A DNA stretch of 64,000 nt from Sphingomonas quercus (GCF_018863195.1 NZ_JAHKRT010000003.1:434001-498000); one strand, 5' to 3'; positions 39,211 to 48,577 are shown, counted from the stretch's first letter. Numbers and translations: made by a program. The notes: a model not told the origin generated them from the sequence alone.

Positions 39211-39211
39211 G

Positions 39212-40504
39212 ATGGGTGAAGCACTGCGCGTCGCGCTGGCGGGGCTGGGCACGGTCGGCGCGGGCGTGATCAAGCTGATCGACGCGAACCGCACCCTCAT
39301 CAAGCGGCGCGCCGGGCGCGGCATCGAGATCGTCGCCGTTTCGGCACGCGACCGGGCGCGCGACCGCGGCGTCGACCTCAGCCGCTTCGATTGGACGGAC
39401 GACACCGCCTCCCTCGCCAGCCGCGCCGATGTCGATGCGGTGGTGGAGCTGATCGGCGGATCGGACGGGCCGGCGCTGACGCTCGCGCGCGCCGCCATCG
39501 CCTCGGGCAAGGCCTTCGTCACCGCCAACAAGGCGATGATCGCTCATCATGGGCTTGAGCTTGCCGAGGCTGCCGAGGAGGCCGGCATCGCCTTCAAATA
39601 TGAGGCGGCGGTGGCCGGCGGCATCCCGGTGATCAAGGGGCTGCGCGAGGGTGCGGCGGCCAATGAGATCAGCCGGGTCTACGGCATCCTCAACGGCACC
39701 TGTAACTTCATCCTGACGACGATGGAGGCCGAGGGCCGCGATTTCGCCGAAGTGCTCGCCGACGCCCAGCGGCTCGGCTATGCCGAGGCCGATCCCTCCT
39801 TCGATATCGACGGCGTCGACGCCGCGCACAAGCTGTCGATCCTCGCCAGCCTGGCCTTTGGCACGCGCATTGATTTCGGCGCGGTGGCGATCACCGGCAT
39901 CCGCGATGTGCTCGCCATCGACATCGCCGAGGCGCAGGCGCTCGGCTTCCGCGTGCGGCTGGTCGGCGTCGGCGAGGCCGGCCCGGGCGGTTTGTTTCAG
40001 CGGGTCCACCCCTGCCTGGTGCCGGTCACCCATCCGCTGGCCCATGTCACCTCGTCGCTCAACGCCATCGTCGCGGAAGGCAATTTCGTCGGGCGGCTGT
40101 TCTTCGAGGGACGCGGCGCCGGCGAGGGGCCGACCGCGAGCGCCGTCGTCGCCGACCTCATCGACATTGCCCGCGGCGAGGGCGGGCCGGCCTTCGCCAT
40201 GCCCGTGGCGAGCCTCGCCGCGCCGGAAATCGCCCAGGCCGGCGAGCGTCGTGGCCGCGCCTATCTGCGTTTCACCGTGGCGGACCGGCCCGGGGTGCTC
40301 GCCGAGATCACCGCGGCAATGCGCGACGCCAACGTCTCGATCGAAAGCGTCATCCAGCGGGGCGCCGCGGTGGACGGGGCGGTGCAGCTCGTCATGGTCA
40401 CCCATGAGGGGCCTGAGCGCTGCGTCGCCGACGCGCTGGAACGGCTGCGCGGATCGCAGAGCCTGACGGCGCGGCCGATGCTGATGCACATTCTGGATCT
40501 TTGA
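39212..40504 (+). CDS. hom: Homoserine dehydrogenase
   Basis: It reduces aspartate semialdehyde to homoserine, at the branch to threonine and methionine. The 430-residue protein has the NAD(P) loop LAGLGTVGAGV, ANKAMIAHHG, the signature KYEAAVAGGIPVIKGLREG, GILNGTCNFILT and a C-terminal ACT domain (YLRFTVADRPGVLAEITAAM) for threonine feedback. The ATG at 39212 lies directly after the structured leader. It is monofunctional, with no aspartokinase domain. Confidence 0.95.
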   Translation: MGEALRVALAGLGTVGAGVIKLIDANRTLIKRRAGRGIEIVAVSARDRARDRGVDLSRFDWTDDTASLASRADVDAVVELIGGSDGPALTLARAAIASGKAFVTANKAMIAHHGLELAEAAEEAGIAFKYEAAVAGGIPVIKGLREGAAANEISRVYGILNGTCNFILTTMEAEGRDFAEVLADAQRLGYAEADPSFDIDGVDAAHKLSILASLAFGTRIDFGAVAITGIRDVLAIDIAEAQALGFRVRLVGVGEAGPGGLFQRVHPCLVPVTHPLAHVTSSLNAIVAEGNFVGRLFFEGRGAGEGPTASAVVADLIDIARGEGGPAFAMPVASLAAPEIAQAGERRGRAYLRFTVADRPGVLAEITAAMRDANVSIESVIQRGAAVDGAVQLVMVTHEGPERCVADALERLRGSQSLTARPMLMHILDL

Positions 40505-40676
40505 CCCCGGTTCGGCACCGCTGAACCGGCGTCGCCATCCGCGAAACGAATCACGAAGGCCGATAAACCCGACCAAAGCGCCGGAATTCGCGACGGGCAT
40601 GTCGGGAAGGCTTCTCGACATCCAAATCCCGCCAGCCTATGCGCTGGCCCAAACAGCTTATGAGGGTGGCAGGAAT

Positions 40677-41645
40677 ATGGTGAAGCCGAGTAGCGCGCTG
40701 GACCGGGTGCTCGTCCTGGAGATGGTGCGCGTCACCGAGGCGGCGGCGATCGCTGCCTCCCGGCTCACCGGCCGCGGCGACGAGAAGGCCGCCGACGCCG
40801 CCGCCGTCGAGGCGATGCGCGAGGCCTTCAACGAGCTCGAGTTCGACGGCACGGTCGTCATCGGCGAAGGCGAGCGCGACGAGGCGCCGATGCTGTTCAT
40901 CGGCGAGAAGGTCGGCCGCGGCACCGGCCCGAGGATCGACATCGCGCTCGATCCACTCGAGGGCACCACCATCACCGCCAAGTCGGGGCCGAACGCGCTC
41001 GCCGTGCTCGCCATCGCCGAGGAAGGCGGGCTGCTCAACGCGCCGGACGTCTATATGGACAAGCTGGCGGTGGGGCCGGGCTATGCCGAGGATATCGTCT
41101 CCCTCGATCGCACCCCGACCGAGAATGTCACCGCGCTGGCCAAGGCCAAGGGCGTCCGTCCGGACGAGATCATCGTCTGCGTGCTCGATCGCCCGCGCCA
41201 TGACCGGCTGATCGCCGAGCTGCGCGGCGTCGGCTGCGGCATCGCGCTGATCCCGGACGGCGATGTCGCGGGCGTCATCGCGGTGACCGATCCGGACACC
41301 ACCATCGACATGTATATGGGCTCCGGCGGCGCACCCGAGGGCGTGCTGGCGGCCGCGGCGCTGACCTGCGTCGGCGGCCAGTTCCAGGGCCGGCTGCTGT
41401 TCCGCAACGATGACGAGAAGGCCCGCGCCCGCAAATGGGGCGTGACCGATCTCGACCGCATCTATCGCCTGAAGGACCTGGTGAAGGGCGACGCGATCTT
41501 CGCCGCCACCGGCGTCACCGACGGATCGCTGCTGGCCGGCGTCAAGCGTCGCGCCGGCGGGCTGATGACGACGGAGAGCGTGGTGATGCGCGCCTCCTCC
41601 GGCACGGTGCGCTGGGTGAAGGGCGAGCATCGCAAGGGTGGCTGA
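40677..41645 (+). CDS. glpX: Class II fructose-1,6-bisphosphatase
   Basis: GlpX removes the 1-phosphate of fructose-1,6-bisphosphate in gluconeogenesis. The 322-residue protein has VIGEGERDEAPMLFIGEKVG, the metal-binding IALDPLEGTTITA, VLDRPRHDRLI and SGGAPEGVLAAAAL, all typical of class II. In alphaproteobacteria glpX commonly follows hom, as here (172-bp gap). Confidence 0.95.
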   Translation: MVKPSSALDRVLVLEMVRVTEAAAIAASRLTGRGDEKAADAAAVEAMREAFNELEFDGTVVIGEGERDEAPMLFIGEKVGRGTGPRIDIALDPLEGTTITAKSGPNALAVLAIAEEGGLLNAPDVYMDKLAVGPGYAEDIVSLDRTPTENVTALAKAKGVRPDEIIVCVLDRPRHDRLIAELRGVGCGIALIPDGDVAGVIAVTDPDTTIDMYMGSGGAPEGVLAAAALTCVGGQFQGRLLFRNDDEKARARKWGVTDLDRIYRLKDLVKGDAIFAATGVTDGSLLAGVKRRAGGLMTTESVVMRASSGTVRWVKGEHRKGG

Positions 41646-41683
41646 ACGCCGATAGGCCCGGCAGAGGAGTGGCGGGCGGACCG

Positions 41684-42760
41684 ATGAAAATGCCTCTGCT
41701 CGATATTTATTGGCGACGGGCCGTGATGCTCACGGTGGCCCTGTGGCTGTTCGTCGGGCTGACTTTCCTGCCGATTCTGGTCGAACGCCATCTCAACGAC
41801 GACTGGACCTCGATCGCACTCGATTTCTCGACCGTGTTCCTGTCGATGGTGCTGGCGATGCCTTTGTTCGCCATCTTCCGCGCCACCCAGGACTGGGCGA
41901 CGTGGCAGCGGGCGGTCGTCATCGCCGCCTCGGTGGCCGGGGTGTCGGTGTTCCAGACCATCCTGGATTTCCAGTTCACCCGCTTCGTGGCGTCGAACTT
42001 CAAGCCCAGCTGGGCGGAAGTGCCGCAGGATCTCAGCCGTTTCTACAGCGCCATCTACAATTATGTCTGCGCCTATGGCGTCAACGTGGCGCTGTTCAAC
42101 CTGTCCTTGTCGCGCATCCGCACGGCCGAACAGGAACGCGATCTCGTTCGCGCCCGCTCCGCCGCACAGCAGGCGCAGCTCGCTGCGCTGCGCTTCCAGC
42201 TCAATCCGCATTTCCTGTTCAACACGCTCAACGCCATCTCGGCGATGATCGTCACCCGCCGCAACCACGAAGCCGAGGCGATGACCGAAAAGCTTTGCGC
42301 CTTCCTGCGCGCCTCGCTTGACGCCGATCCCAACGAACTGGTGGCGGTGGAGGAGGAACTGGCGCTGCTCGAGGATTATCTCGACATCGAATCCGTCCGC
42401 TTCGGCGAGCGGCTGGTCGTCGTCATCGACAGCGTGCCCGAGGCCTCGGAGATGCTGGTGCCGAATTTCCTCCTCCAGCCACTGGTCGAGAATGCGGTGA
42501 AATATGGCGTGTCGCGATCGCGCGAGCCGGTGACGATCCGCATCGGGGCGCTGGTCGACGCGGGCAAGCTGATCCTCAGCGTCGAGGACGACGCCATCGC
42601 CAATAATGGCAGCCCCGACGCGCAAGGCACCGCCACCGGCCTCACCAATGTGCGGCGCCGGCTGGAAGCGCTCTACGGGACCGAAGGCGCGCTGGTCGCG
42701 GGGCCGGGCGAGCGCGGATTTCGCGCCGTGCTGACCTTGCCGGCCAAACGCGCCGACTGA
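41684..42760 (+). CDS. Sensor histidine kinase, LytS/YehU type
   Basis: This 358-residue protein has about four N-terminal membrane helices (AVMLTVALWLFVGLTFLPIL, VFLSMVLAMPLFAIF, AVVIAASVAGVSVFQ, YVCAYGVNVALFNL). A coiled coil and the His_kinase domain follow, with the phosphoacceptor box RFQLNPHFLFNTLNAIS, the N box PLVENAVKYGV and a G region near GTATGLTNVRRRL. No LytTR response regulator is adjacent, so the partner is unknown. It sits between glpX and recJ. Confidence 0.88.
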   Translation: MKMPLLDIYWRRAVMLTVALWLFVGLTFLPILVERHLNDDWTSIALDFSTVFLSMVLAMPLFAIFRATQDWATWQRAVVIAASVAGVSVFQTILDFQFTRFVASNFKPSWAEVPQDLSRFYSAIYNYVCAYGVNVALFNLSLSRIRTAEQERDLVRARSAAQQAQLAALRFQLNPHFLFNTLNAISAMIVTRRNHEAEAMTEKLCAFLRASLDADPNELVAVEEELALLEDYLDIESVRFGERLVVVIDSVPEASEMLVPNFLLQPLVENAVKYGVSRSREPVTIRIGALVDAGKLILSVEDDAIANNGSPDAQGTATGLTNVRRRLEALYGTEGALVAGPGERGFRAVLTLPAKRAD

Positions 42761-42799
42761 GCGATTCCCCCTCGGCCCCCGGGCTGTTAGGAAGGGGGG

Positions 42800-44578
42800 A
42801 TGCAAGGCCCTCCCCCCATTTGCGGCGTGACGCGATCCGTGCTCGGCCAGGCGTGGCGCTGGCGCGGGCCGGCGGCGGACAGTGACGACGGCTTCGCGCC
42901 CGACGAACTGATCGACCGGCTGCTGATCGCCCGCGGCTGCGCGCGCGACGCCCTCGGCCTGCACCGTCAGCCGACGCTGCGCGGCTTCATGCCCGATCCT
43001 TCCCGGTTCCGCGACATGGACTGCGCCGCAGCCCGTCTGGCCGATGCGATCGACGCAGGCGAGGCCATCGCGGTGTTCGGCGACTATGACGTCGACGGCG
43101 CCACCTCCGCGGCCCTGCTCATCCGCCTGCTGCGCGAACTCGGCGCCGCCCCCCGCGCCTATATCCCGGATCGGCTGATGGAGGGCTATGGCCCGTCCGG
43201 CGCGGCGCTGGTTCGGCTGGCTCAGGAGGGGGCGCGGCTGGTCGTCACCGTCGACTGCGGCGCGCAGGCCTTCGAAGCGCTGGCTGAGGCAAAGGGCGTG
43301 GGCCTCGACGTCATCGTCGTCGATCATCACAAATGCGCGACGGCGCTCCCGGACGCGGTGGCGATCGTCAACCCCAACCGGCTGGACGAGAGCGCCGAGG
43401 GGGCCGCCCATGGCCATCTCGCCGCGGTCGGCGTCGCCTTTCTGCTCGGCGCGGCGCTGTTGCGCGAGCTGCGCCGGCGCGGCCGCTTCGCCGACAGGCC
43501 GGAGCCGAGCCTGCTGCCGCTGCTCGATCTGGTGGCGCTGGGCACGGTCGCCGATGTCGCGGCGCTGCGTGGGCTCAACCGCGCGTTCGTCACCCAGGGT
43601 CTGAAGGTGATGGACAAGGGCGGCAATATCGGCCTCGTGGCGCTGGCCCGTGCCGCCGGCCTCAAGCGCGTCGCCACCGCGAGCGATCTTGGTTTCGCGC
43701 TCGGACCGCGCATCAACGCCGGCGGTCGCGTCGGCCGCGCCGATCTCGGCGTGCGCCTGCTCACCACCGATGACGAGGACGAGGCTGCGGCGATCGCGGC
43801 GGAGCTGGACGCCCTCAACCGCGAGCGGCGCGCCATCGAGCAGGCGGTGAGCGAGGCCGCGGTCGAGCAGGCGCTGCGCCAGGACAATCGCGCCGTCATC
43901 CTCGTCGCGGGCGCCGGCTGGCACCCGGGCGTGATCGGCATCGTCGCCGGGCGCCTCAAGGAGCGGTTCGGCCGGCCGGCGTTAGTGGTGGCGATGGAGG
44001 GCGGCACCGGCAAGGGTTCGGGCCGCTCGATCAGCGGCGTCGATCTCGGCGCGGCGGTGCTGGCGGCGAAGGACGAGGGCCATCTCGTCGCCGGTGGCGG
44101 ACACGCCATGGCGGCGGGGCTGACGGTGGCGGCGGATCGGCTGGAGGCGCTCGGCGCGTGCCTCGAGGCGCGGCTGTCAGACGCGGTGGGGCGCGCGCGG
44201 CAAGATCGCGCCTTGTCCTTCGACGCGGTGGTAGCGCCGGGCGGCGTGACCGGCGCGCTGGTCGACGCGCTGGATGCGGGCGGGCCCTATGGCGCGGGCT
44301 GGCCGGCGCCGCGGGTGGCGGCGGGCCGGGTGCGGCTGACCCGTGCCGACACGGTCGGCGACGGGCATGTACGCGTCGTCGCCACCGGCGCCGACGGACG
44401 CAGCCTGAAGGCGGTCGCCTTCCGCCAGCGCGACACGGCGCTGGGCCAGGCGTTGCTCGGCGCCGGGCCGGGACGCTGGCTGTGGCTGGCCGGCCGCGCA
44501 CGACGCGACGAATGGACCGGCCGCGAGGCTGCCGAGCTCCATATCGACGATGCGGCGTTCGCCGATGGCTGCGGTTGA
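42800..44578 (+). CDS. recJ: Single-stranded-DNA-specific exonuclease RecJ
   Basis: RecJ degrades ssDNA 5' to 3' in repair and recombination. The 592-residue protein has the DHH-phosphoesterase motifs GDYDVDGATSAALL, VTVDCGAQA and VDHHKC, and the DHHA1 part GWHPGVIGIVAGRLKERFGRP with GSGRSISGVDLG. A C-terminal OB-like domain follows (RADTVGDGHVRVVATG). It is full length and ends 42 bp before tRNA-Glu. Confidence 0.94.
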   Translation: MQGPPPICGVTRSVLGQAWRWRGPAADSDDGFAPDELIDRLLIARGCARDALGLHRQPTLRGFMPDPSRFRDMDCAAARLADAIDAGEAIAVFGDYDVDGATSAALLIRLLRELGAAPRAYIPDRLMEGYGPSGAALVRLAQEGARLVVTVDCGAQAFEALAEAKGVGLDVIVVDHHKCATALPDAVAIVNPNRLDESAEGAAHGHLAAVGVAFLLGAALLRELRRRGRFADRPEPSLLPLLDLVALGTVADVAALRGLNRAFVTQGLKVMDKGGNIGLVALARAAGLKRVATASDLGFALGPRINAGGRVGRADLGVRLLTTDDEDEAAAIAAELDALNRERRAIEQAVSEAAVEQALRQDNRAVILVAGAGWHPGVIGIVAGRLKERFGRPALVVAMEGGTGKGSGRSISGVDLGAAVLAAKDEGHLVAGGGHAMAAGLTVAADRLEALGACLEARLSDAVGRARQDRALSFDAVVAPGGVTGALVDALDAGGPYGAGWPAPRVAAGRVRLTRADTVGDGHVRVVATGADGRSLKAVAFRQRDTALGQALLGAGPGRWLWLAGRARRDEWTGREAAELHIDDAAFADGCG

Positions 44579-44620
44579 CCGGGCGCCGCGCCTCCCCTAA
44601 GCGGCTGGCTTCACCGCGAC

Positions 44621-44696
44621 GGCCCCATCGTCTAGCGGTCTAGGACGTCGCCCTTTCACGGCGAAAACACGGGTTCGAGTCCCGTTGGGGTCACCA
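44621..44696 (+). tRNA. tRNA-Glu (anticodon TTC)
   Basis: The acceptor GGCCCCA pairs with TGGGGTC (one G-U). The anticodon stem TCGCC/GGCGA encloses CTTTCAC with anticodon TTC, the T arm CGGG-TTCGAGT-CCCG is intact, and CCA is encoded (44694-44696). The D arm is the Glu type. Its 3' end is the insertion target of the island, and the integrated copy still restores a complete tRNA. Confidence 0.97.
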
Positions 44697-44698
44697 AA
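44680..44698 (+). other. attL: left 19-bp direct repeat of the island
   Basis: TCCCGTTGGGGTCACCAAA covers the 3' end of tRNA-Glu and recurs exactly at 58983-59001. An integrase gene starts about 90 bp further on. This is the standard layout for tRNA-targeted tyrosine integrases. Confidence 0.9.
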
Positions 44699-44788
44699 GC
44701 TCGCCGAAAGCCCAGAGATTGGGCCAAAGTGGCGGTTTTCAGTCAGTTATAAGTGCCTGTGGGTCACAATTTTGTGATACAAAGAGGC

Positions 44789-46402
44789 ATGGAAAAGATG
44801 GCTGACATGCACCGGCTTTTGAAGCGCGGGGATACCTTCCACTATCACCGCCGCGTCCCGCTCGACCTCGTCGACATAGTAGGCAAGAAATTCATTCGGA
44901 AGGCGCTGGGCACCGACAGCCCCAAGGAAGCGCGTCGCCGCCGCGTCGTTGAAGATGCTCGCGCGGATGCGATGTTCCGAGCTGCGGAAAAAGGCATCAG
45001 GCCCGGCTCGGGCCGTGCTGGCGTGTCGCTGGATACTCTGACGGGCTATGTGCGCGAAACCGTGGAGACGATGGATCGTAAGGCGTCGGAGCGCCTGGCG
45101 CTGGCTCCAGCCGATAGCGAGCAAAAATTAGCGGGGAGGTTGGAGGATGCCCAAATTGAACTCGGAATCCTGACCAATGCCGCCGATCCACGCCAGGACG
45201 AACTCGTATCGCTAGCTGCCGACCGCATCGCTCACGCTAACGGCGTGGACCTGACCGACGCCGCGCTGATCGCCCAGTTCGCTGAAGTCGTGCGGCGGGG
45301 CCTGGTGGAAGTCGCCCGGCGTCGCATCGGACGACTCAGAGACGATAACGGCAAAGCCTTCCACGACGTCCTCTTTGATCCCGCACAGGCCCCTGCTCCG
45401 ACCAGCACGGCCGTACTCGACACCGACATCGTGGACGCCTGGGCGGCAGAGCGCCGCCCCTCCCAGAAGTCGATAGACAGCCATCGGAGCGAAGCCCGCA
45501 AGTTTCTTGCTCACACCGGCACCAAGGCGGTGGGGGCGATCACACGGGATGATGTGCTGACCTATAAGGCAGCCCTGATAGCCCGCGCCCAAAGCCCCGC
45601 GAACATCAAGACCCGGCTGGGACGCCTTAGCACCGTGCTGAGCTGGGCCACCGAAAACGGCCACCTTGCCGCCAACCCCGCAAAGGGGATCACAATCAAG
45701 GTGCCCAAGAAGTCCAAGGACAAACGCCAGCCCTTCGGCTCCGACGACCTCAATGCGATATTCGCCGGCTCCGTTCATGCGGATGGCGAACGCCCCCTTC
45801 GTGGACGCGGGGAAGCCGCTTACTGGCTTCCCCTGCTGGCGTTGTTCAGCGGAGCCCGTCTGGAGGAGATGGCCCAGCTTCGCCCCCATGACGTGGCCCA
45901 ACGTGCCTATATCGACGGTGAGGGTGAGACCCAGCAGGGCTGGTTCATCAAGATTCTCGAGGTCGATGGTGAGGACGGTACCACGGTCAAAACCGTGGAC
46001 AGTGAACGCCTCGTGCCCGTGCATCCTGTGCTGGAAGCGCTCGGCTTCCTCACATTTGTAAAGGCCCAACAGGATGCCAAGCACACTCGCCTGTTCCACC
46101 TGCTCAAGCCAGGAGCTTACGGGCGATTTGGCAGCAAATGGGGCGAATGGTGGAGTTTTTACTTACGTAATACTATAAAGATTACTGACAAGCGCATCGT
46201 ATTCCACAGTTTTCGCCATACTTTCAAAGATTTGTCCCGCCATTGCGGCGTGCCTGAGGGCGTAGCACGCCAGATCATGGGCCACGGCGGAGAGGACGTC
46301 GCCGACCATTACGGCAACGGCCATTCTCTGTTCCAGCTCGTCAAGGGCATGGCAAAAGTGAAACCCGTGGGCGTGAAACTACCCCCGCCGCCAGCGAGCT
46401 AG
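44789..46402 (+). CDS. Tyrosine integrase of the island
   Basis: This 537-residue site-specific recombinase has an N-terminal segment (HRLLKRGDTFHYHRRVPLDL) of the DUF6538 type found in proteobacterial island integrases. It continues with a core-binding domain near residues 230-320 and a catalytic domain with Arg in FSGARLEEMAQL, the HxxR of FHSFRHTF, a His in IMGHGGED and the nucleophile Tyr in ADHYGNG. It is adjacent to attL and should act on the 19-bp repeat. The ATG at 44789 is preferred. Starts at 44753 (GTG), 44798 or 44807 cannot be excluded. The inverted repeat TCACAA-TT-TTGTGA (44764-44777) lies just upstream. Confidence 0.92.
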   Translation: MEKMADMHRLLKRGDTFHYHRRVPLDLVDIVGKKFIRKALGTDSPKEARRRRVVEDARADAMFRAAEKGIRPGSGRAGVSLDTLTGYVRETVETMDRKASERLALAPADSEQKLAGRLEDAQIELGILTNAADPRQDELVSLAADRIAHANGVDLTDAALIAQFAEVVRRGLVEVARRRIGRLRDDNGKAFHDVLFDPAQAPAPTSTAVLDTDIVDAWAAERRPSQKSIDSHRSEARKFLAHTGTKAVGAITRDDVLTYKAALIARAQSPANIKTRLGRLSTVLSWATENGHLAANPAKGITIKVPKKSKDKRQPFGSDDLNAIFAGSVHADGERPLRGRGEAAYWLPLLALFSGARLEEMAQLRPHDVAQRAYIDGEGETQQGWFIKILEVDGEDGTTVKTVDSERLVPVHPVLEALGFLTFVKAQQDAKHTRLFHLLKPGAYGRFGSKWGEWWSFYLRNTIKITDKRIVFHSFRHTFKDLSRHCGVPEGVARQIMGHGGEDVADHYGNGHSLFQLVKGMAKVKPVGVKLPPPPAS

Positions 46403-46485
46403 CCGACCCAGCTTCTGGCGCGGGCTGACTTAACCAAGCCCCAGCGTCGTCGCCACACCCGCAACGGCATCACGCTTGAAACGAG

Positions 46486-46515
46486 AAAGCCCCCGCCCGG
46501 CCAGGCGGGAGCTTT
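46486..46515 (+). terminator. Terminator after the integrase
   Basis: AAAGCCCCCGCC (46486-46497) pairs with GGCGGGAGCTTT (46504-46515), 11 of 12 positions, around a 6-nt loop, and ends in TTT. Confidence 0.75.
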
Positions 46516-46599
46516 CAGGAGCGCCGAGACGACGCTGATCTACAACAGCATTCCTACGTCCCGCGCCCCTCTCGACGCAACTCGAAAGGAGCAAGAACC

Positions 46600-47406
46600 G
46601 TGGCCATCAAAATCAAGGTGCAGAAATCTGCACCCCCGCCGCCCGCTGTCGTCATAGGGCATCTGAAGCGCACCGCCCGGAAGCTCGCCGAGTTGATATT
46701 GGAGCATGCGGACTATGAGTTCGAGGGCTTCACTTGGCTTTCAAGCACGTTCGGCGGAATCGCCAGTCAACTGGGCGTGAATGAAAAGACGATCGCGCGT
46801 AATGCTCAGAAACCACCGTTCCACTACATCCATCGGCAAACGTCCGAGGACGGCAAGCACATTCTGCTGAAGCTCGGGACCGAGCCTTGCGAAACCGATC
46901 ATATGTACAGGCTCCGCGCCGTGTGGGTCCGCGGACTGGCGCACTTCAACGAGGCAGCGATGCAAATCTGGCCGACAGACGCCATCAGAGCGAAGCACGC
47001 TGGCAAACCCCATAAGCGACTACTGAAGCGTATCGAGGACGCTCAAAAATGGGCGCCTGCGCTGGAGAAACTGAAGGCCGGCAAACGCATTTCTTACAAC
47101 GTGCAGCCCCACGAAATGGGCTTGCTCCGCCAGTGTGTGAAGAAGCTGGGCGACGACGCCTTTCCCACTATCGCCTGCCTCACCTCTTGGAACGGCTGGC
47201 ACAAGTTCATATCCTACACGAAGATCGCGGATCGGATCGAAGACAAATATTACCACTGGCCAACCCTTGGTCCGATCGCCGGCAACCCTGATATTGCCCT
47301 GCAGGCGTATCTCGACATCGTGCAAGAGGGAGGGAAAATCGACCTCATCGAGAGCACCAGGCTGAACGCCAAGATAGCCACCTTGGAGCCCCAAAGCACC
47401 CCATAG
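46600..47406 (+). CDS. Hypothetical island protein with helix-turn-helix-like segment
   Basis: This 268-residue protein is not recognised. Residues 45-65 (WLSSTFGGIASQLGVNEKTIARN) look like a helix-turn-helix, suggesting DNA binding or replication initiation. The rest is helical and basic, with no catalytic motif that I can see. The GTG at 46600 has AAAGGAG about nine bases upstream, which is convincing. It lies between the integrase and a structured intergenic region, so it could be an excision or replication factor. Confidence 0.65.
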   Translation: MAIKIKVQKSAPPPPAVVIGHLKRTARKLAELILEHADYEFEGFTWLSSTFGGIASQLGVNEKTIARNAQKPPFHYIHRQTSEDGKHILLKLGTEPCETDHMYRLRAVWVRGLAHFNEAAMQIWPTDAIRAKHAGKPHKRLLKRIEDAQKWAPALEKLKAGKRISYNVQPHEMGLLRQCVKKLGDDAFPTIACLTSWNGWHKFISYTKIADRIEDKYYHWPTLGPIAGNPDIALQAYLDIVQEGGKIDLIESTRLNAKIATLEPQSTP

Positions 47407-47413
47407 CGCAAAA

Positions 47414-47507
47414 ATGTCTGTTTCTCTTATCCCATGTTCTTACAGTTATATTAGTCCATACACTGATATATCCACGGGGAGAGAGAAACGGACATATCAG
47501 TGCATGG
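47414..47507. repeat. Nested inverted repeats after the hypothetical gene
   Basis: Two inverted repeats share one arm region. In the first, 47456-47473 (CCATACACTGATATATCC) pairs with 47490-47507 (GGACATATCAGTGCATGG) at 16 of 18 positions. In the second, 47414-47433 pairs with 47475-47494 at 16 of 20. The two pairings are mutually exclusive at 47490-47494, so the RNA could switch between folds. No protein gene fits here. Confidence 0.5.
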
Positions 47508-47603
47508 CTAGTCGCTTCGCTCCTAGGCCATGCCCTGGGTCTCGGGAAAGGATGAGACGATAGATACGATATCAAAGAAGAAATTTACGCGCGCGACCAG
47601 CTC

Positions 47604-47619
47604 GTGCAATTAATTGCAC
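47604..47619. repeat. Island palindrome, copy 1
   Basis: GTGCAATTAATTGCAC is a perfect 16-bp palindrome, 62 bp upstream of the 185-residue protein gene. The same sequence is found at 50315-50330, and its 14-bp core at 53609-53622. It may be an operator or a recombination site. Confidence 0.7.
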
Positions 47620-47680
47620 TTAACTCCTCCGTAAGACCCAGGCGTTAAGTCCGGGTGCTCAGCCCCAGGCAGAAGCGCCT

Positions 47681-48238
47681 ATGTCAGCCCAAGACACTTC
47701 CGATATCACCTCCCTCAAACAGGAAGCCCTGACGCTCGCTGCCAAGCCCACCAAGAGCTTCCACGCCTTCGCCCTCGCGTTGTGGGCGGAATATCAGGAG
47801 GATCGCTCAGTCCTGTATGATGTGGAACGAGTCGCCGGGATCAAACTCCGGGCACTATTCTATCTGCTGAGCGTGGGTGCGCTTCTCAACGGCTACCGCA
47901 TCCCTGAGGAGCGGGCCGAACGGATCGGCTGGACCAAGCTCCGCATCGTTGCCCAGCACGTCAAAAGCATGGAGAAGGTCAGCCCCGAGGATGTAGAGGC
48001 CCTACTTCAGACCGCCCTGACAACGACAGCGCACGCGCTCACAGCCGCCCTCACCCTCCACGACGCTGCCCCGGCGGCTACGACCCGCGCCGTCCTCCTA
48101 CGCCTATCGGCCGAGCAATATGCCCTCGTCGAGGCAGCGTTGATCGCGTGCCACGCCCGCAAGCGCGGGAGAGGGCTTGTAGGCAAGGAAGAGGCTATTA
48201 CCGAGCTGGCACGAATCCATCTGCAGAAAGCTCAATAG
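47681..48238 (+). CDS. Hypothetical island protein, 185 residues
   Basis: I do not recognise a family. The protein is largely alpha-helical, with an Ala/Thr-rich middle (LLQTALTTTAHALTAALTL) and no membrane segment. The C-terminal part (RLSAEQYALVEAALIACHARKRGRGLVGKEEAITELARIHL) resembles a short DNA-binding or partition-type helix bundle, but this is a guess. It is convergent with the XRE gene (3-bp gap). Confidence 0.55.
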   Translation: MSAQDTSDITSLKQEALTLAAKPTKSFHAFALALWAEYQEDRSVLYDVERVAGIKLRALFYLLSVGALLNGYRIPEERAERIGWTKLRIVAQHVKSMEKVSPEDVEALLQTALTTTAHALTAALTLHDAAPAATTRAVLLRLSAEQYALVEAALIACHARKRGRGLVGKEEAITELARIHLQKAQ

Positions 48239-48241
48239 GAG

Positions 48242-48577
48242 TTAGGCTCGAGGCCTCAGTGCAGCTTCGATCAACTCCCCCAACCACCGCAGCTCACCAT
48301 CACCAAGGCCGGCGAGCCTGATGGTGATATCGTTGAGGGCAGCCCGCTGAAGCTGGCCGGACGGCAGTTCGGACGTGAACAGCTCGGCGGGGTCTACGCC
48401 TAGGGCCTGGGCAAGCTGGGTGATCATACCGAACCGCGCGCCCGTGGCTCCTGATTCGATTTTCGAAATCATGTCGGTGGAAGCACCAGCGCGCTCGGCC
48501 AGCGCTTCCTGGGTCAGCCCTAAGCGCGCCCGATGCGCTTTGACCAGCCTTCCGAACCTGCGGCGTAGATCGTCCAT
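48242..48577 (-). CDS. XRE-family transcriptional regulator
   Basis: This 111-residue protein has an N-terminal helix-turn-helix of the Cro/cI type (RRRFGRLVKAHRARLGLTQEALAERAGASTDMISKIESG) and a short C-terminal helical part. It is divergent from the small membrane-protein gene. It is the only dedicated small regulator on the island and so a candidate to bind the repeated TGCAATTAATTGCA palindrome or to control the R-M genes. Confidence 0.9.
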   Translation of the reverse strand: MDDLRRRFGRLVKAHRARLGLTQEALAERAGASTDMISKIESGATGARFGMITQLAQALGVDPAELFTSELPSGQLQRAALNDITIRLAGLGDGELRWLGELIEAALRPRA

